DNA of 52,283 nucleotides from Acidobacteriota bacterium (GCA_016210855.1 JACQTJ010000030.1:1-52283); one strand, 5' to 3'; shown: positions 16,716-25,395, counted from the first letter of the stretch. Notes: a model not told the origin generated them from the letters alone. Made by a program: numbers and translations.

Positions 16716-17129
16716 TTACTCGCCCATCACTTTGATGATCAGCCGCTTGGGGCGCTGGCCGTCGAACTCGCCGTAGAAGACCCGCTGCCAGGGCCCGAGG
16801 TCGAGCTTGCCGGTGGTAATCGGCAGGATGACCTCGTGGTGCAGCAAGAGGTTTTTCAGGTGGGCGTCGCCGTTGGTCTCGCCGGTGCGGTGGTGGCGGT
16901 AGTCGCGCCGGAAAGGGGCGAGCTTCTCCAGCCACTCGTCAATGTCGGCGAGCAAGCCTTCTTCGTGGTCGTTCACGAACACCGCGGCAGTGATGTGCAT
17001 CGCCGACACCAGCACCAGCCCTTCGCGCACCCCGCTCTTTTCGACCGCGGCCTCCACCTGCGGGGTGATGTGGATGTAGTCGCGGTGCTTCGCGGTGTTG
17101 AAAGTGAGGTACTCGGTATGAAACTTCAT
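16716..17129 (-). CDS. YjbQ/UPF0047 family protein
   Basis: This 137-residue protein has the family motifs [37 protein letters not shown] and [17 protein letters not shown]. YjbQ proteins form small trimers with a conserved His/Glu site; some complement thiamine-phosphate synthase defects, but the physiological role is unsettled. The ATG at 17129 is preceded by GGAGGGCGGAG and gives the family N-terminus MKFHTEYL. It is the last gene of a minus-strand run with the zinc ribbon and the MFS gene. Confidence 0.92.
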   Translation of the reverse strand: MKFHTEYLTFNTAKHRDYIHITPQVEAAVEKSGVREGLVLVSAMHITAAVFVNDHEEGLLADIDEWLEKLAPFRRDYRHHRTGETNGDAHLKNLLLHHEVILPITTGKLDLGPWQRVFYGEFDGQRPKRLIIKVMGE

Positions 17130-17180
17130 CGCTCCGCCCTCCGTGGGAAAAAGCATGGGTGGCGCGGGTCCCGCGCCCGT

Positions 17181-17321
17181 CTATTCCTTGCGGCAGTTCG
17201 GGCAGCGCAGCTGCTTGCTGTCCGGGTGGGTGGCGAACATGTTGTTGCAGCCCTCGCAGACCCGGTGGATGACAGGTTTATCGGAGCTTTCTTGGGCGGG
17301 CTGGGTCTTGGTCTCTTCCAC
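17181..17321 (-). CDS. 46-residue zinc ribbon protein
   Basis: This tiny protein has two CxxC knuckles, CEGC and CPNC, 13 residues apart, preceded by a flexible charged N-terminus. The spacing fits a single-zinc ribbon. The GTG at 17321 has GGAGAGG six bases upstream. It lies 38 bases after the MFS gene. Function unknown; similar short ribbons may bind nucleic acid or protein partners. Confidence 0.7.
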   Translation of the reverse strand: MEETKTQPAQESSDKPVIHRVCEGCNNMFATHPDSKQLRCPNCRKE

Positions 17322-17359
17322 GGTCGCCTCTCCTGCCTCTATTCTCTCGATTCTCGCCG

Positions 17360-18649
17360 CTATTGCAAGCGCCGCAACCAGGGCACGGCCACGGCCAGGG
17401 CCGCCGTCACGAGCAACGGCCCGGCGGCCGCCAGCGCCAGCGCCGCCGGCGTCCCCCAGCGGTCGGCCAGCACCCCCACCAGCAGGCTGCCCACGGGGTT
17501 GAAGCCGAAGTACGCCATGGTGTGCCAGCTCAGCACCCGCCCGCGGACGTTGTCCGGCACCAGGGTCTGAATCAGGCTGTTGACCGTAGCCACCGCGCAC
17601 ACCACCGCTCCGCCGGCCACGACCAGAACCGCCAGCGACAGGTAGAAGTTCCGCGAGAGCGCCAGCAGCAGCACGGCGCCAAACAGGACCAGCGTCCCTC
17701 CGAGCACCAGCGGTCCCCGGCGGCGTTCCGCCGGCCAGGTGGCGAGCAGCAGCGCTCCGACCAGCGCCCCGCCCCCGCTCGCCGAGGTCATGTAGCCCAG
17801 CCCGCGCGCGCCCACCTGGAGGATGTCGCGGGCGAAAACCGGCAGAAAGATCAAGTAGGGAAGCCCGAACAGGCTCACCATCGCCACGATGCTCACGAGA
17901 AGCAGGATCTGGCGGTGCCCGCGCAGGTAGCGGATGCCTTCGACCAGCCGCTCGCCGAGCGAGCCGGTGGCGGCCTGGGGCTCCCCGTGCCAGTGCACCA
18001 GGCTGAGGGCTGCGAGCGGCGCCAGAAAGCTCGCCGCATTGACATAGAAGCAGCTCGCCAGCCCCACCGTGCTCACCAGGATGCCCGCAATCGAGGGCCC
18101 GATGAACCGGGAGAGGTTGAACTGCATGGAGTTCATGGCGATGGCGTTCAGGATGTCTTCGTGGCTGGAAAGGTCGCGCACCATGGCCTGGAAGGCCGGG
18201 GCGTTCACAGCGCTGGCGGTGCCGAGCAGGAAAGCGATAACCAGGATTTCCGCGTAGGTGATGACTTCGAAGCTCACGGAGAGTGCCAGGGCCAGGGCCA
18301 GCACCAGCATCGTGCCGTGCGTCCCCAGCAGCCACAGCCGGCGGTTCACCCGGTCGGCGATCACGCCTCCGGGAAGAGAAAAAAGCAGCGCCGGGGCGAA
18401 TTGCACGAACCCCACCAGCCCCAGCAGAAAGGGCGAGTTCGTCATCTCGAGCACCAGCCACCCCAAGGCCACCTGGTGCATCCAGGTGCCGACATTGGAG
18501 AGAAAGTTCCCTGTCCAGAACAGCCGATAGTCCCGGCGGCGCAGCGCCCGCAACATTCCCGTCCGCGGAGCGAACAGCCGCGCCGGCAGGCCCGGGATGA
18601 GCGACGGTGGCTCGGGGACCAGCGTCTCGGGCGGTTTGGCGGAGTCCAT
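17360..18649 (-). CDS. major facilitator superfamily exporter
   Basis: This 429-residue protein of about 12 transmembrane segments has the MFS loop 2-3 motif GGVIADRVNRR. Its N-terminus, RRRDYRLFWTGNFLSNVGTWMHQVALGWLV, is characteristic of the EntS/MFS_3 group that exports siderophores and drugs. The second half contains RGRVLSWHTMAYFGFNPVGSLLVG. The substrate cannot be told from sequence. A plausible minus-strand promoter lies 18 bases upstream. Confidence 0.9.
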   Translation of the reverse strand: MDSAKPPETLVPEPPSLIPGLPARLFAPRTGMLRALRRRDYRLFWTGNFLSNVGTWMHQVALGWLVLEMTNSPFLLGLVGFVQFAPALLFSLPGGVIADRVNRRLWLLGTHGTMLVLALALALSVSFEVITYAEILVIAFLLGTASAVNAPAFQAMVRDLSSHEDILNAIAMNSMQFNLSRFIGPSIAGILVSTVGLASCFYVNAASFLAPLAALSLVHWHGEPQAATGSLGERLVEGIRYLRGHRQILLLVSIVAMVSLFGLPYLIFLPVFARDILQVGARGLGYMTSASGGGALVGALLLATWPAERRRGPLVLGGTLVLFGAVLLLALSRNFYLSLAVLVVAGGAVVCAVATVNSLIQTLVPDNVRGRVLSWHTMAYFGFNPVGSLLVGVLADRWGTPAALALAAAGPLLVTAALAVAVPWLRRLQ

Positions 18650-18666
18650 GGAAATGGAAGCCGGCT

Positions 18667-18694
18667 AGTCTAGCAGCAAGTTAGACGCCGGCAA
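18667..18694 (-). promoter_or_regulatory. probable promoter for the MFS gene
   Basis: Minus strand TTGCCG (18689-18694), 16-base spacer, TAGACT (18667-18672). The spacer is 17 bases if TTTGCC is taken as the -35. Confidence 0.45.
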
Positions 18695-18706
18695 AGCTGG
18701 GCGGGG

Positions 18707-19042
18707 TTAGGCCGAAACCAGCGCTTTGACTGCCGCCGCCACGTCCTCAACGCGCAGCGGCCGCCGCAGGGCTCGCAGCGAAGCGTCCAGCGGCTCATCG
18801 GCGGCGGCCACCACCACTACTGGCAGCCGCGCGGCCAGGCCGGGGAGCTCGGTCCGGATCTCAACGGGGGAGGCATCGCTCGTGTCGAAGACGAGCGCCA
18901 CCGGCGGCGGGGAACTGGCAAGCGGCTCGGTGGCCTCCTCCAGCGTGGCAAAGCCCAAGGCGTTGTAGCCGTCCTCGCGCAGCTGGGCGCGCAGCAAGGC
19001 GCGGAACTTCCAGTCGCGCCCCACCACCAGAATCGTCTTCAT
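18707..19042 (-). CDS. stand-alone receiver-like protein
   Basis: The 111 residues have a CheY-like pattern: hydrophobic strand ILVVGRDWKFRALLR, an Asp at the end of strand 3 (VFDTSDAS), strand 4 VVVVAAADEP and a proline loop RRPLRVEDV. The usual acidic pair is reduced to one Asp and the conserved KP lysine is Arg, so phosphorylation may be lost. A TAGAAT -10-like box lies 12 bases before the ATG, implying a very short leader. The partner is unknown. Confidence 0.65.
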   Translation of the reverse strand: MKTILVVGRDWKFRALLRAQLREDGYNALGFATLEEATEPLASSPPPVALVFDTSDASPVEIRTELPGLAARLPVVVVAAADEPLDASLRALRRPLRVEDVAAAVKALVSA

Positions 19043-19093
19043 CGCATTCAACCGATTCTAGCACCCGGCCGCAGGCCCGGTGGGCGGGTGCAA

Positions 19094-19122
19094 TTGCCAT
19101 CCGCGGGGGCCGATGCTAAGCT
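19094..19122 (+). promoter_or_regulatory. sigma-70 promoter for moaDE-vwa-imp
   Basis: TTGCCA (19094-19099), 17-base spacer, TAAGCT (19117-19122). The predicted start near 19129 excludes a GTG at 19123 as the moaDE start. Confidence 0.55.
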
Positions 19123-19152
19123 GTGCGATTGATCGGCCGCCCGAAGCTGGCT

Positions 19153-19860
19153 ATGCAGGTCAAGGTCCTCTTCTTCGGACAACTGAAAGACGTGGTGGGC
19201 ACGGCCGAGGAGCGGGTGGAGCTGCCCGAAGGCGCCTCGGTGGCCGACTTGTTTTCCCACTACCAGCGGCGCTTTCCGCGCTGGGCGGACTTCCGCCCCA
19301 GCCTCGCCGTGGCCGTGAACCAGGAATACGCCGACAGCGCCGCCCCGCTTCGCGGGGGCGACGAAGTGGCCTTCCTGCCGCCGGTGAGCGGCGGAGCGAC
19401 GGACGACATCGTGGAGCTGGCGCGGGCACCCATCAACCCCCAGGAGCTGCTCGCCCGCCTCAAGGCCCCCGCCGACGGCGCCGTGGTGGTTTTCGACGGC
19501 ATCGTCCGCAACCAATCGAAGGGCCGCCAGACCCTTTACCTCGACTACGAGGCCTACGAGCCCATGGCCCGGCGCCAGATGGAAGAGATCGTCACCGAGC
19601 TGCGCTCCCGCTGGGCGGTGGACCGGGTAGCGGTGGTGCACCGCCTGGGACGACTGCAAATCGGCGAAACCAGCGTTTGGATCGGCGTCAGCGCCGCGCA
19701 CCGGGCCGCCGCCTTCGAGGCCTGCCGCCACGCCATCGAGCGCCTGAAGCGGACCGTCCCCATCTGGAAAAAGGAATACTTCGCCGACGGCGCCGTTTGG
19801 GTGGAAGGCGAGCAGCCGCCGGCGGAGCTCGAAGCCTCGCCCGCCCGCCAGGAATCGTGA
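19153..19860 (+). CDS. moaDE: fused molybdopterin synthase (MoaD-MoaE)
   Basis: This 235-residue protein joins the small, sulfur-carrying subunit (residues 1-81) to the large subunit (about 84-220) of molybdopterin synthase, which converts cyclic pyranopterin monophosphate to molybdopterin. The MoaD part ends FLPPVSGG, so the functional C-terminal Gly-Gly (80-81) is internal. The MoaE part has FDGIVRNQSKGR, LDYEAYEPMA, VAVVHRLGRLQIGE and PIWKKEYFADG. Comparable fusions exist in Mycobacterium (MoaX) and Deinococcus; MoaX must be cleaved after the glycine pair to work. ATG 19153 is chosen from family length and promoter position. Its stop overlaps the next start. Confidence 0.92.
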   Translation: MQVKVLFFGQLKDVVGTAEERVELPEGASVADLFSHYQRRFPRWADFRPSLAVAVNQEYADSAAPLRGGDEVAFLPPVSGGATDDIVELARAPINPQELLARLKAPADGAVVVFDGIVRNQSKGRQTLYLDYEAYEPMARRQMEEIVTELRSRWAVDRVAVVHRLGRLQIGETSVWIGVSAAHRAAAFEACRHAIERLKRTVPIWKKEYFADGAVWVEGEQPPAELEASPARQES

Positions 19861-20783
19861 TTTCGCGCGCGCACCCCCGGGCTCTGCTGTGGTTTTTTCT
19901 CTCAGGGCCGGCGTTCGCCCTGTTCCTCTCGGCGCAGCAGCCGCCCCCGGAGGATTACCGCTACCGGGTGGACGTGCAGCTGGTGATGGTCTCGGCGAGC
20001 GTCACGGCCCCGGACGGCACGCCGGTGACCTGGCTCGAACAGGATGCCTTCGAGGTGTACGAGGACGGCGTGGCCCGCCCGCTCAAGGTCTTCGAGAAGA
20101 AGACGGCCATCCCCTTGCAGCTCGTGCTGCTGGTGGATGCCAGCCTGAGCACCGCCAGCGAGCTGCCGGCCGAGAAGATGGCGGTGGCGCGCTTCCTCCA
20201 GCGAGTGCTGCGCCCCGTGGACGCCGCGGCGCTCTACGAGTTCTCGGGGAAGAGCCGGGCCCTGGTCGATTTCTCCGACAACCCGAAGAAGCTCGAGGCC
20301 GGGCTGCAGCTGATTCGTCCCCGGGCCGGCACCGCCCTCTACGACACGCTGATCGAGGCTGCGGCCCAACTCCAACGGCGCGAAGGCCGGCGGGTGCTCG
20401 TGCTCATCACCGACGGCAACGACACCACCAGCGAATGCGACTACCACGCCGCCCTGCGCGCCCTCCAGGAAGCGGAAGCCACGGTCTTTGCCCTGATTGT
20501 CCGGCCGATCCCGGGCGAAAGCGGCCGCAACGTGCGCGGCGAGCACGTGCTTGTGAATCTCGCCGACATGACCGGGGGACGGGTCTTCTACCCCGCCCGG
20601 ATGGCCGAGCTCGACCGCTTCTTCGACGAGCTTGGCGCCCTGCTGCGCACCCAGTACCTGCTCGGCTACCAGGCCGCCCCGCCCGAGTGGCGGGAGCGCC
20701 TCCGCACCATCGAGGTGCGCGTCCGAGGCACCGACTACGTGGTGCGCCACCGCAAGAGCTACTACGCCGAGGCGCGGCGATGA
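19857..20783 (+). CDS. exported VWA-domain protein (VWFA-related acidobacterial type)
   Basis: The 308 residues begin with a signal peptide ending LFLSA-QQ (about residue 26), then a short beta domain (VQLVMVSASVTAPDG, FEVYEDGV) and a von Willebrand A domain with an intact MIDAS: DASLS (94-98), the Thr in AGTALYDTL, and ITDGND. The layout matches the VWFA-related family found mainly in Acidobacteria, presumed to act outside the inner membrane in protein contacts. GTG 19857 overlaps the moaDE stop by four bases (GTGA) with AGGA upstream; its stop overlaps the following ATG. Confidence 0.88.
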   Translation: MISRAHPRALLWFFLSGPAFALFLSAQQPPPEDYRYRVDVQLVMVSASVTAPDGTPVTWLEQDAFEVYEDGVARPLKVFEKKTAIPLQLVLLVDASLSTASELPAEKMAVARFLQRVLRPVDAAALYEFSGKSRALVDFSDNPKKLEAGLQLIRPRAGTALYDTLIEAAAQLQRREGRRVLVLITDGNDTTSECDYHAALRALQEAEATVFALIVRPIPGESGRNVRGEHVLVNLADMTGGRVFYPARMAELDRFFDELGALLRTQYLLGYQAAPPEWRERLRTIEVRVRGTDYVVRHRKSYYAEARR

Positions 20784-21562
20784 ACCGCTATTTGCAGGTG
20801 GGCGTCGAGACCGCCCAGCAGGCCGGGGCGCTCCTCCTCGATGAGTTCCAGAAGCCCCGCGAGCACGAGTACAAGGCGGGCGTGGACCTGGTGACGGTGG
20901 CCGACCGCCGCTCGGAGGCCTTCATCGTCGAGCGGCTCCGCACCCATTTTCCCCAGCACGCCATCGTCGGGGAAGAAGGCACTCGCCACCAAGCCGCCTC
21001 CGACTACTGCTGGTACGTGGACCCGCTCGACGGCACCACCAACTTCGCCCATCGCTACCCCTGTTTTGCGGTGTCGCTCGCCCTGGTGCAGGGCGAGGAA
21101 GTCCTGGTCGGAGTGGTCCACGACCCGGTGCGCGGCGAAACCTTTCACGCTGCCCGCGGCGAAGGCGCTTGGCTCAACCAGAAGCGCATCCACGTGAGCG
21201 CCACCGAGCGGTTGACCGAAAGCTTGCTCGCCACCGGTTTTCCCACCCGCAAGCGCCACCAGAATCCGAACATCCTCTACTACCACCGCTTCACAATGCT
21301 CTCCCACGGCGTCCGCCGCGACGGCTCGGCCGCGCTCGACCTCTGCTCTGTTGCCGGCGGGCGCTTCGACGGCTTCTGGGAGTTCAACCTGCAATCGTGG
21401 GATGTGGGCGCCGGCATCCTGCTGGTGCGAGAGGCGGGCGGCGTGGTCACGGATTTCCAGGGCGTGCCGTTCCGACTCGGCGGCGCAGAAATCGCCGCGT
21501 CCAACGGCCGCATCCACCCGGAACTGCAGCAGGTCTTCGCCGAAATCGCCGCCCAGGCTTAG
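20780..21562 (+). CDS. inositol monophosphatase family protein
   Basis: This 260-residue Mg-dependent phosphatase carries the family signatures: E66 in GEEGT, DPLDGTTNFAHRYP (81-94), the loop ALDLCSVAGGRFDGFWE, and WDVGAGILLVREAGGVV with the third metal Asp. The substrate may be inositol-1-phosphate, a related sugar phosphate or PAP. The start ATG overlaps the VWA stop by four bases, so translation is coupled. Confidence 0.93.
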   Translation: MNRYLQVGVETAQQAGALLLDEFQKPREHEYKAGVDLVTVADRRSEAFIVERLRTHFPQHAIVGEEGTRHQAASDYCWYVDPLDGTTNFAHRYPCFAVSLALVQGEEVLVGVVHDPVRGETFHAARGEGAWLNQKRIHVSATERLTESLLATGFPTRKRHQNPNILYYHRFTMLSHGVRRDGSAALDLCSVAGGRFDGFWEFNLQSWDVGAGILLVREAGGVVTDFQGVPFRLGGAEIAASNGRIHPELQQVFAEIAAQA

Positions 21563-21604
21563 CAGCCGCGATGTTTGGTCGGGGATGAGAAGCGGCTTGA
21601 CCGC

Positions 21605-21824
21605 CTACTCACCAAATTGCATGTTGTATAGAGCGAAGGCTGCGCCAACTGCCAACAGCCAATACAAGACCTTACCTACCAGTTGGGCACCTTCTTTTGA
21701 GTTCTTCTTTTTCCGTCTTTGTGCCAAACAACACTTTGTACAAGAGCACACCGAATACCAACACCAAGGCGCTGCGCCATAGCGGCTTAGCCTCCGCAAG
21801 TAACGCTAGGTTGAGGAGTGTCAT
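21605..21824 (-). pseudogene. frameshifted gene for a 72-residue two-helix membrane protein
   Basis: Two overlapping minus-strand frames share one protein. The first gives MTLLNLALLAEAKPLWRSAL and a hydrophobic helix ending LLYKVLFGTKTEK; the second, one base out of phase, gives NSKEGAQLVGKV and a second helix ending ALYNMQFGE. Removing one A from the A5 run in the GGAAAAAGAAG stretch (about 21706-21716) restores a single 72-codon frame. A good promoter lies upstream. It could be a real indel, an assembly error or a slippage site. Base composition is clearly less GC-rich than its neighbours. Confidence 0.6.
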
Positions 21825-21846
21825 TGTTGTTGTATGCTTTACCGCA

Positions 21847-21875
21847 ATCCTAGCTTTCACACGCGGGCAAGTCAA
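21847..21875 (-). promoter_or_regulatory. promoter of the frameshifted membrane-protein gene
   Basis: Minus strand TTGACT (21870-21875), 17-base spacer, TAGGAT (21847-21852). Predicted start near 21840 gives a leader of about 16 bases to the ATG at 21824. Confidence 0.6.
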
Positions 21876-21901
21876 CGCGCCAGGGATTCGCCCGGCTTGA
21901 C

Positions 21902-21930
21902 TTTACAGCGGGCGAGCGGGGTGGTAGAGT
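21902..21930 (+). promoter_or_regulatory. possible promoter for the metallophosphoesterase and nucleoside operon
   Basis: TTTACA (21902-21907), 17-base spacer, TAGAGT (21925-21930). If correct, translation must start at ATG 21974 rather than GTG 21929. Confidence 0.4.
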
Positions 21931-22765
21931 GGCGTCGGTTTTCGCGCCAGCCTTCGCGCTCCGCAGCCTAGCGATGCGTTTTCGACAACGTCGAACTCGT
22001 CGGCGCCACCAGCTCCAGGTCACCCACCAGCCCATCTACCTCTCCCGGCTTTCGGCGGATTTTTCCGGCCTGCGCCTGGTGCAACTGAGCGACATCCACC
22101 ACGGGCTCTACACCCGCCTGGACGAGGTGGAGCGGGCGGTGGAGCTCGCCAATCGCCTCGAGCCCGACCTGGTGGCCCTGACCGGCGATTTCGTGACCAA
22201 CTCGCCCAACTACATTGCCCCGGTGGCTCGGGCGCTCGGCCGCCTGCGGGCCGGCCTGGGCTGCTTTGCGGTGCTCGGCAACCACGACCACCGGGTGGGG
22301 GCCAATCGGGTGGCTTGGGCACTCGAAGCCCACGGCATCGAAGTGTTGCGGAACCGCCACGTGCGCCTGCGGCGGAACGGCTCCAGCCTTACCGTGGCTG
22401 GCGTGGACGACTTCAGCTACGGCGCTGACGACCTGCGCCGGGCCCTGCGCGGCGCCATCGCCGACACCCCCACCATCCTCCTCAGCCACAACCCGGCGCT
22501 GCTGCTCCAGGCGGCCGCCTGCGGCGTCGACCTGGTGCTTTCCGGCCACACCCACGGCGGGCAGGTGGACGCTCCCCGCCTGCGCTCGTTCATCGGGCGA
22601 CGCGGACTTCAAGTTCCCTTGCGCTTCCGCCACGGCTGGGAGCAGAGCGGCGCCACCCAGCTCTACATCAGCCGCGGCATCGGCACCGTCGTGCTTCCCA
22701 TCCGGCTGCGCTGCCCCGCGGAGATCCCGGTCCTCACCCTCCAGGGCAACGGGCACGCCACTTGA
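21929..22765 (+). CDS. calcineurin-like metallophosphoesterase (YkuE/YaeI type)
   Basis: This 278-residue enzyme has all five metallophosphoesterase motifs: LSDIHHG, LTGDFV, GNHDH, LLSHNP and SGHTHGGQ, binding two metal ions. The lead-in LSADFSGLRLVQLSDIH is typical of the YkuE/YaeI group, in which lipid-A precursor pyrophosphatases also occur, so a phospholipid or UDP-sugar-lipid substrate is possible. An Arg-rich stretch (residues 17-26) could be a membrane-surface anchor. Start is uncertain (GTG 21929 or ATG 21974). The nucleoside operon begins 18 bases after its stop. Confidence 0.9.
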   Translation: MASVFAPAFALRSLAMRFRQRRTRRRHQLQVTHQPIYLSRLSADFSGLRLVQLSDIHHGLYTRLDEVERAVELANRLEPDLVALTGDFVTNSPNYIAPVARALGRLRAGLGCFAVLGNHDHRVGANRVAWALEAHGIEVLRNRHVRLRRNGSSLTVAGVDDFSYGADDLRRALRGAIADTPTILLSHNPALLLQAAACGVDLVLSGHTHGGQVDAPRLRSFIGRRGLQVPLRFRHGWEQSGATQLYISRGIGTVVLPIRLRCPAEIPVLTLQGNGHAT

Positions 22766-22783
22766 GTACCCGGTCGGGTTCTG

Positions 22784-24088
22784 ATGCGCCCTGAGGAGTT
22801 GATTCGGAAGAAGCGCGACGCCGGCGCCCTGACCCGCGAAGAAATCTTCTTCCTCATCGAGCACTACACCCGCGACGCCATCCCCGACTACCAGATGGCC
22901 GCCTGGCTGATGGCCGTCTTCTGGCGGGGGATGACGCCGGCGGAGACCGCCGACCTGACCGAGGCCATGATGCGCTCCGGCCAGGTGTTGGATTTGAGCG
23001 AACTTCCCGGAGCAAAGGTGGACAAGCATTCCACCGGCGGCGTCGGTGACAAGACGTCCTTGGTCATCGCCCCGGTGGTGGCCGCCGCCGGCCTGCCCGT
23101 GCCCATGATTTCCGGCCGCGGCCTCGGACACACCGGCGGGACCCTCGACAAGCTCGAAGCCATTCCCGGCTTCAACGTCCGGCTGACCCTCCCGGAATTT
23201 CGCCGGGCCCTCGCCGAAGTGGGCTGCGCGCTCATCGGGCAGACCGCCGAGATCGCCCCCGCCGACCGGAAGCTCTACGCCCTGCGCGATGTCACCGCCA
23301 CCGTCGAAAGCATCCCTCTCATCACCGCCTCCATCCTGAGCAAAAAGCTCGCCGAGGGCATTGACGCCCTGGTGCTGGACGTCAAGGTCGGCTCGGGGGC
23401 CTTCATGAAGGACCGGGAGAGTGCCACCCGGCTAGCCCGCTCGTTGCAAGAGATCGGCACCCGGATGGGCAAGCGCGTGGTGGCTCTGCTGACTAACATG
23501 GACCAGGTGCTCGGCCGCGCCGTCGGCAACGCCCTGGAAGTGGAGGAGGCCGTGGCCGTGCTCAAGGGAGAAGAGCGGGAGGACTTGCGCGCCCTCTGTC
23601 GCCAACTGTGTGCTTGGATGCTGGTGCTGGGCGGCGCCGCCCAGACGCTCGAAGAGGGCGGACAGCGGTACGATGAGCTGGTTCGCTCGGGCGCGGCGGC
23701 GGAAAAATTCCGCCAGATTATTGCTCGCCAAGGCGGCGACCCCCGTGTGGTGGATGATCCCAGACGCCTGCCCCAAGCTCGCGAGCGGCGCGATTTCCCG
23801 GCGCCCGCCTCTGGCTACTTGGCACGGATGGACGCCGAGCGCATCGGCCGGGCGGCCATGGTGCTGGGAGCGGGCCGGGCGCGGGTCGAGGACGCGATTG
23901 ACCCGGCCGTGGGGCTGGTGCTGCACAAGAAGGTCGGGGAGCGGATGGAACAGGGCGAGCCGCTTGCCACCCTGTATTTCAACCACGCGGAGCGGCTGGC
24001 GGACGCGTCGGCGCGGCTCGAGGGAGCCTTCAGGGTCGAACCCTCACCCCCGAAGCCGACTCCGCTCGTCTTCGAGACGCTGACCTGA
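22784..24088 (+). CDS. deoA: thymidine / pyrimidine nucleoside phosphorylase
   Basis: This 434-residue enzyme cleaves thymidine, deoxyuridine or uridine with phosphate to the base and (deoxy)ribose-1-phosphate. The signature KVDKHSTGGVGDKTSL binds phosphate; SGRGLGHTGGTLDKLEAIPGF is the family PROSITE-type motif; LDVKVGSGAFMKD follows. The C-terminal alpha/beta domain ends with a biotinyl-like LHKKVGERMEQGEPLATL stretch. It may be the broader Pdp type rather than strictly thymidine-specific DeoA. It is the first gene of a nucleoside salvage run. Confidence 0.95.
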   Translation: MRPEELIRKKRDAGALTREEIFFLIEHYTRDAIPDYQMAAWLMAVFWRGMTPAETADLTEAMMRSGQVLDLSELPGAKVDKHSTGGVGDKTSLVIAPVVAAAGLPVPMISGRGLGHTGGTLDKLEAIPGFNVRLTLPEFRRALAEVGCALIGQTAEIAPADRKLYALRDVTATVESIPLITASILSKKLAEGIDALVLDVKVGSGAFMKDRESATRLARSLQEIGTRMGKRVVALLTNMDQVLGRAVGNALEVEEAVAVLKGEEREDLRALCRQLCAWMLVLGGAAQTLEEGGQRYDELVRSGAAAEKFRQIIARQGGDPRVVDDPRRLPQARERRDFPAPASGYLARMDAERIGRAAMVLGAGRARVEDAIDPAVGLVLHKKVGERMEQGEPLATLYFNHAERLADASARLEGAFRVEPSPPKPTPLVFETLT

Positions 24089-24125
24089 CGAACTTGCCTG
24101 TCGAAAACACTCCGGGAGGGAATGC

Positions 24126-25379
24126 ATGGAACGCCTGATGGGTTTCGTGGGGCTGCTGGCGATGCTCGCCATCGCCTACCTGCTTTCCACCAACCGCCGC
24201 GCCATCCGGCCGAAGACCGTGGTGGTGGGCCTGGGTTTGCAGTTTGTTTTTGCCCTGTTCGTGCTGCGCACCGACTGGGGGCGGGCGCTGTTTGCCATCC
24301 TGGGCGGCCTGGTGACCCGGTTCCTGCACCTGTCAAGGGCGGGGTCGGAGTTTGTCTTCGGCCAGCTGGGCGTGCCCGACAGCGCCTTTGGCAAGAGCTA
24401 CGGCGGCGTCTTTGCGTTCGACGTCCTGCCCACCATCATCTTCGTGGCTGCCTTCTTCGCCATCCTCTATTACTACGGAGTGATGCAGCAGGTGATTCGC
24501 GGCTTCGCCTGGCTGATGACCCGCCTGCTAGGGGCGAGCGGCGCCGAGTCGGTCACCGTGGCCGCCAGCGTCTTCGGCATGGGGCAGACCGAGGCTCCGC
24601 TGACCATCCGCCCCTACCTCGGCAAGCTCACCCAGTCGGAGCTGATGACGGTGATGACCTCGGGCATGGCCCATATCGCCGGCGGGGTGATGGCTGCCTA
24701 CATTGCCTTCGGGGCTGAGGCCCGCCACCTGCTGACCGCGGTGGTGATGACCGCGCCGGGAACCATCCTGCTGGCCAAGATGCTCGTCCCCGAGACCGAG
24801 GCTGCGCTCACCGCCGGGGTGGTCAAGGTGGAAGTGGAGCGCACCGACCCGAACGTGCTCGGCGCCGCCGCCCGCGGCACCACCGACGGTCTCCACCTGG
24901 CGCTCAACGTGGCCGCCATGCTGGTGTCTTTCCTCGCCCTGATTGCCTTTGTGAACTGGGTGCTGGGTGGCGTTCACGACGGGCTGGCGCAGATGGGATT
25001 CCTCTATTTCCCCGCCAACCTCGAGGAAATCCTGGGCTGGGTGTTCAGTCCCCTGGCCTGGCTACTCGGAGTGCCCTGGGGCGAAGCCTCGACGGTCGGG
25101 AATCTGCTCGGCTTGCGCATGGTGACGAATGAGTTCATCGCCTACGGGCAGCTCGGACAGCTCATCAGCGCCGGGAGCCTCAGCCCGCGCTCCATCACCA
25201 TCACCACCTTCGCGCTCTGCGGGTTCGCCAACTTCAGCTCCATCGGCATCCAGATCGGCGGCATCGGCGCCCTGGCCCCGGAGCGCCGCGGCGACTTGGC
25301 CCGACTCGGCTTCCGTGCCATGATTGCCGGGACGCTCGCCAACTTCATGTCCGCGGCCATCGCCGGGATTCTGCTATGA
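24126..25379 (+). CDS. nupC: concentrative nucleoside transporter (NupC/CNT family)
   Basis: This 417-residue inner-membrane cation-coupled nucleoside symporter contains typical CNT stretches: ASVFGMGQTEAPLTIRPYL (the nucleoside-binding HP1 region; GQxEAP motif), MTSGMAHIAGGVMAAYIAFG, GLRMVTNEFIAYGQL, and TTFALCGFANFSSIGIQIGG (HP2/TM7). GGGAGGGAA precedes the ATG closely. Located between deoA and punA, it supplies substrates to the salvage enzymes. Confidence 0.95.
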   Translation: MERLMGFVGLLAMLAIAYLLSTNRRAIRPKTVVVGLGLQFVFALFVLRTDWGRALFAILGGLVTRFLHLSRAGSEFVFGQLGVPDSAFGKSYGGVFAFDVLPTIIFVAAFFAILYYYGVMQQVIRGFAWLMTRLLGASGAESVTVAASVFGMGQTEAPLTIRPYLGKLTQSELMTVMTSGMAHIAGGVMAAYIAFGAEARHLLTAVVMTAPGTILLAKMLVPETEAALTAGVVKVEVERTDPNVLGAAARGTTDGLHLALNVAAMLVSFLALIAFVNWVLGGVHDGLAQMGFLYFPANLEEILGWVFSPLAWLLGVPWGEASTVGNLLGLRMVTNEFIAYGQLGQLISAGSLSPRSITITTFALCGFANFSSIGIQIGGIGALAPERRGDLARLGFRAMIAGTLANFMSAAIAGILL

Positions 25380-25395
25380 TGGCGCTCCCCTCGGT

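Noticed and set aside
19123-19152. Earlier GTG start for moaDE
   Set aside because: It would lie at or before the predicted transcription start, and it adds residues ahead of the MoaD fold; ATG 19153 fits the family.
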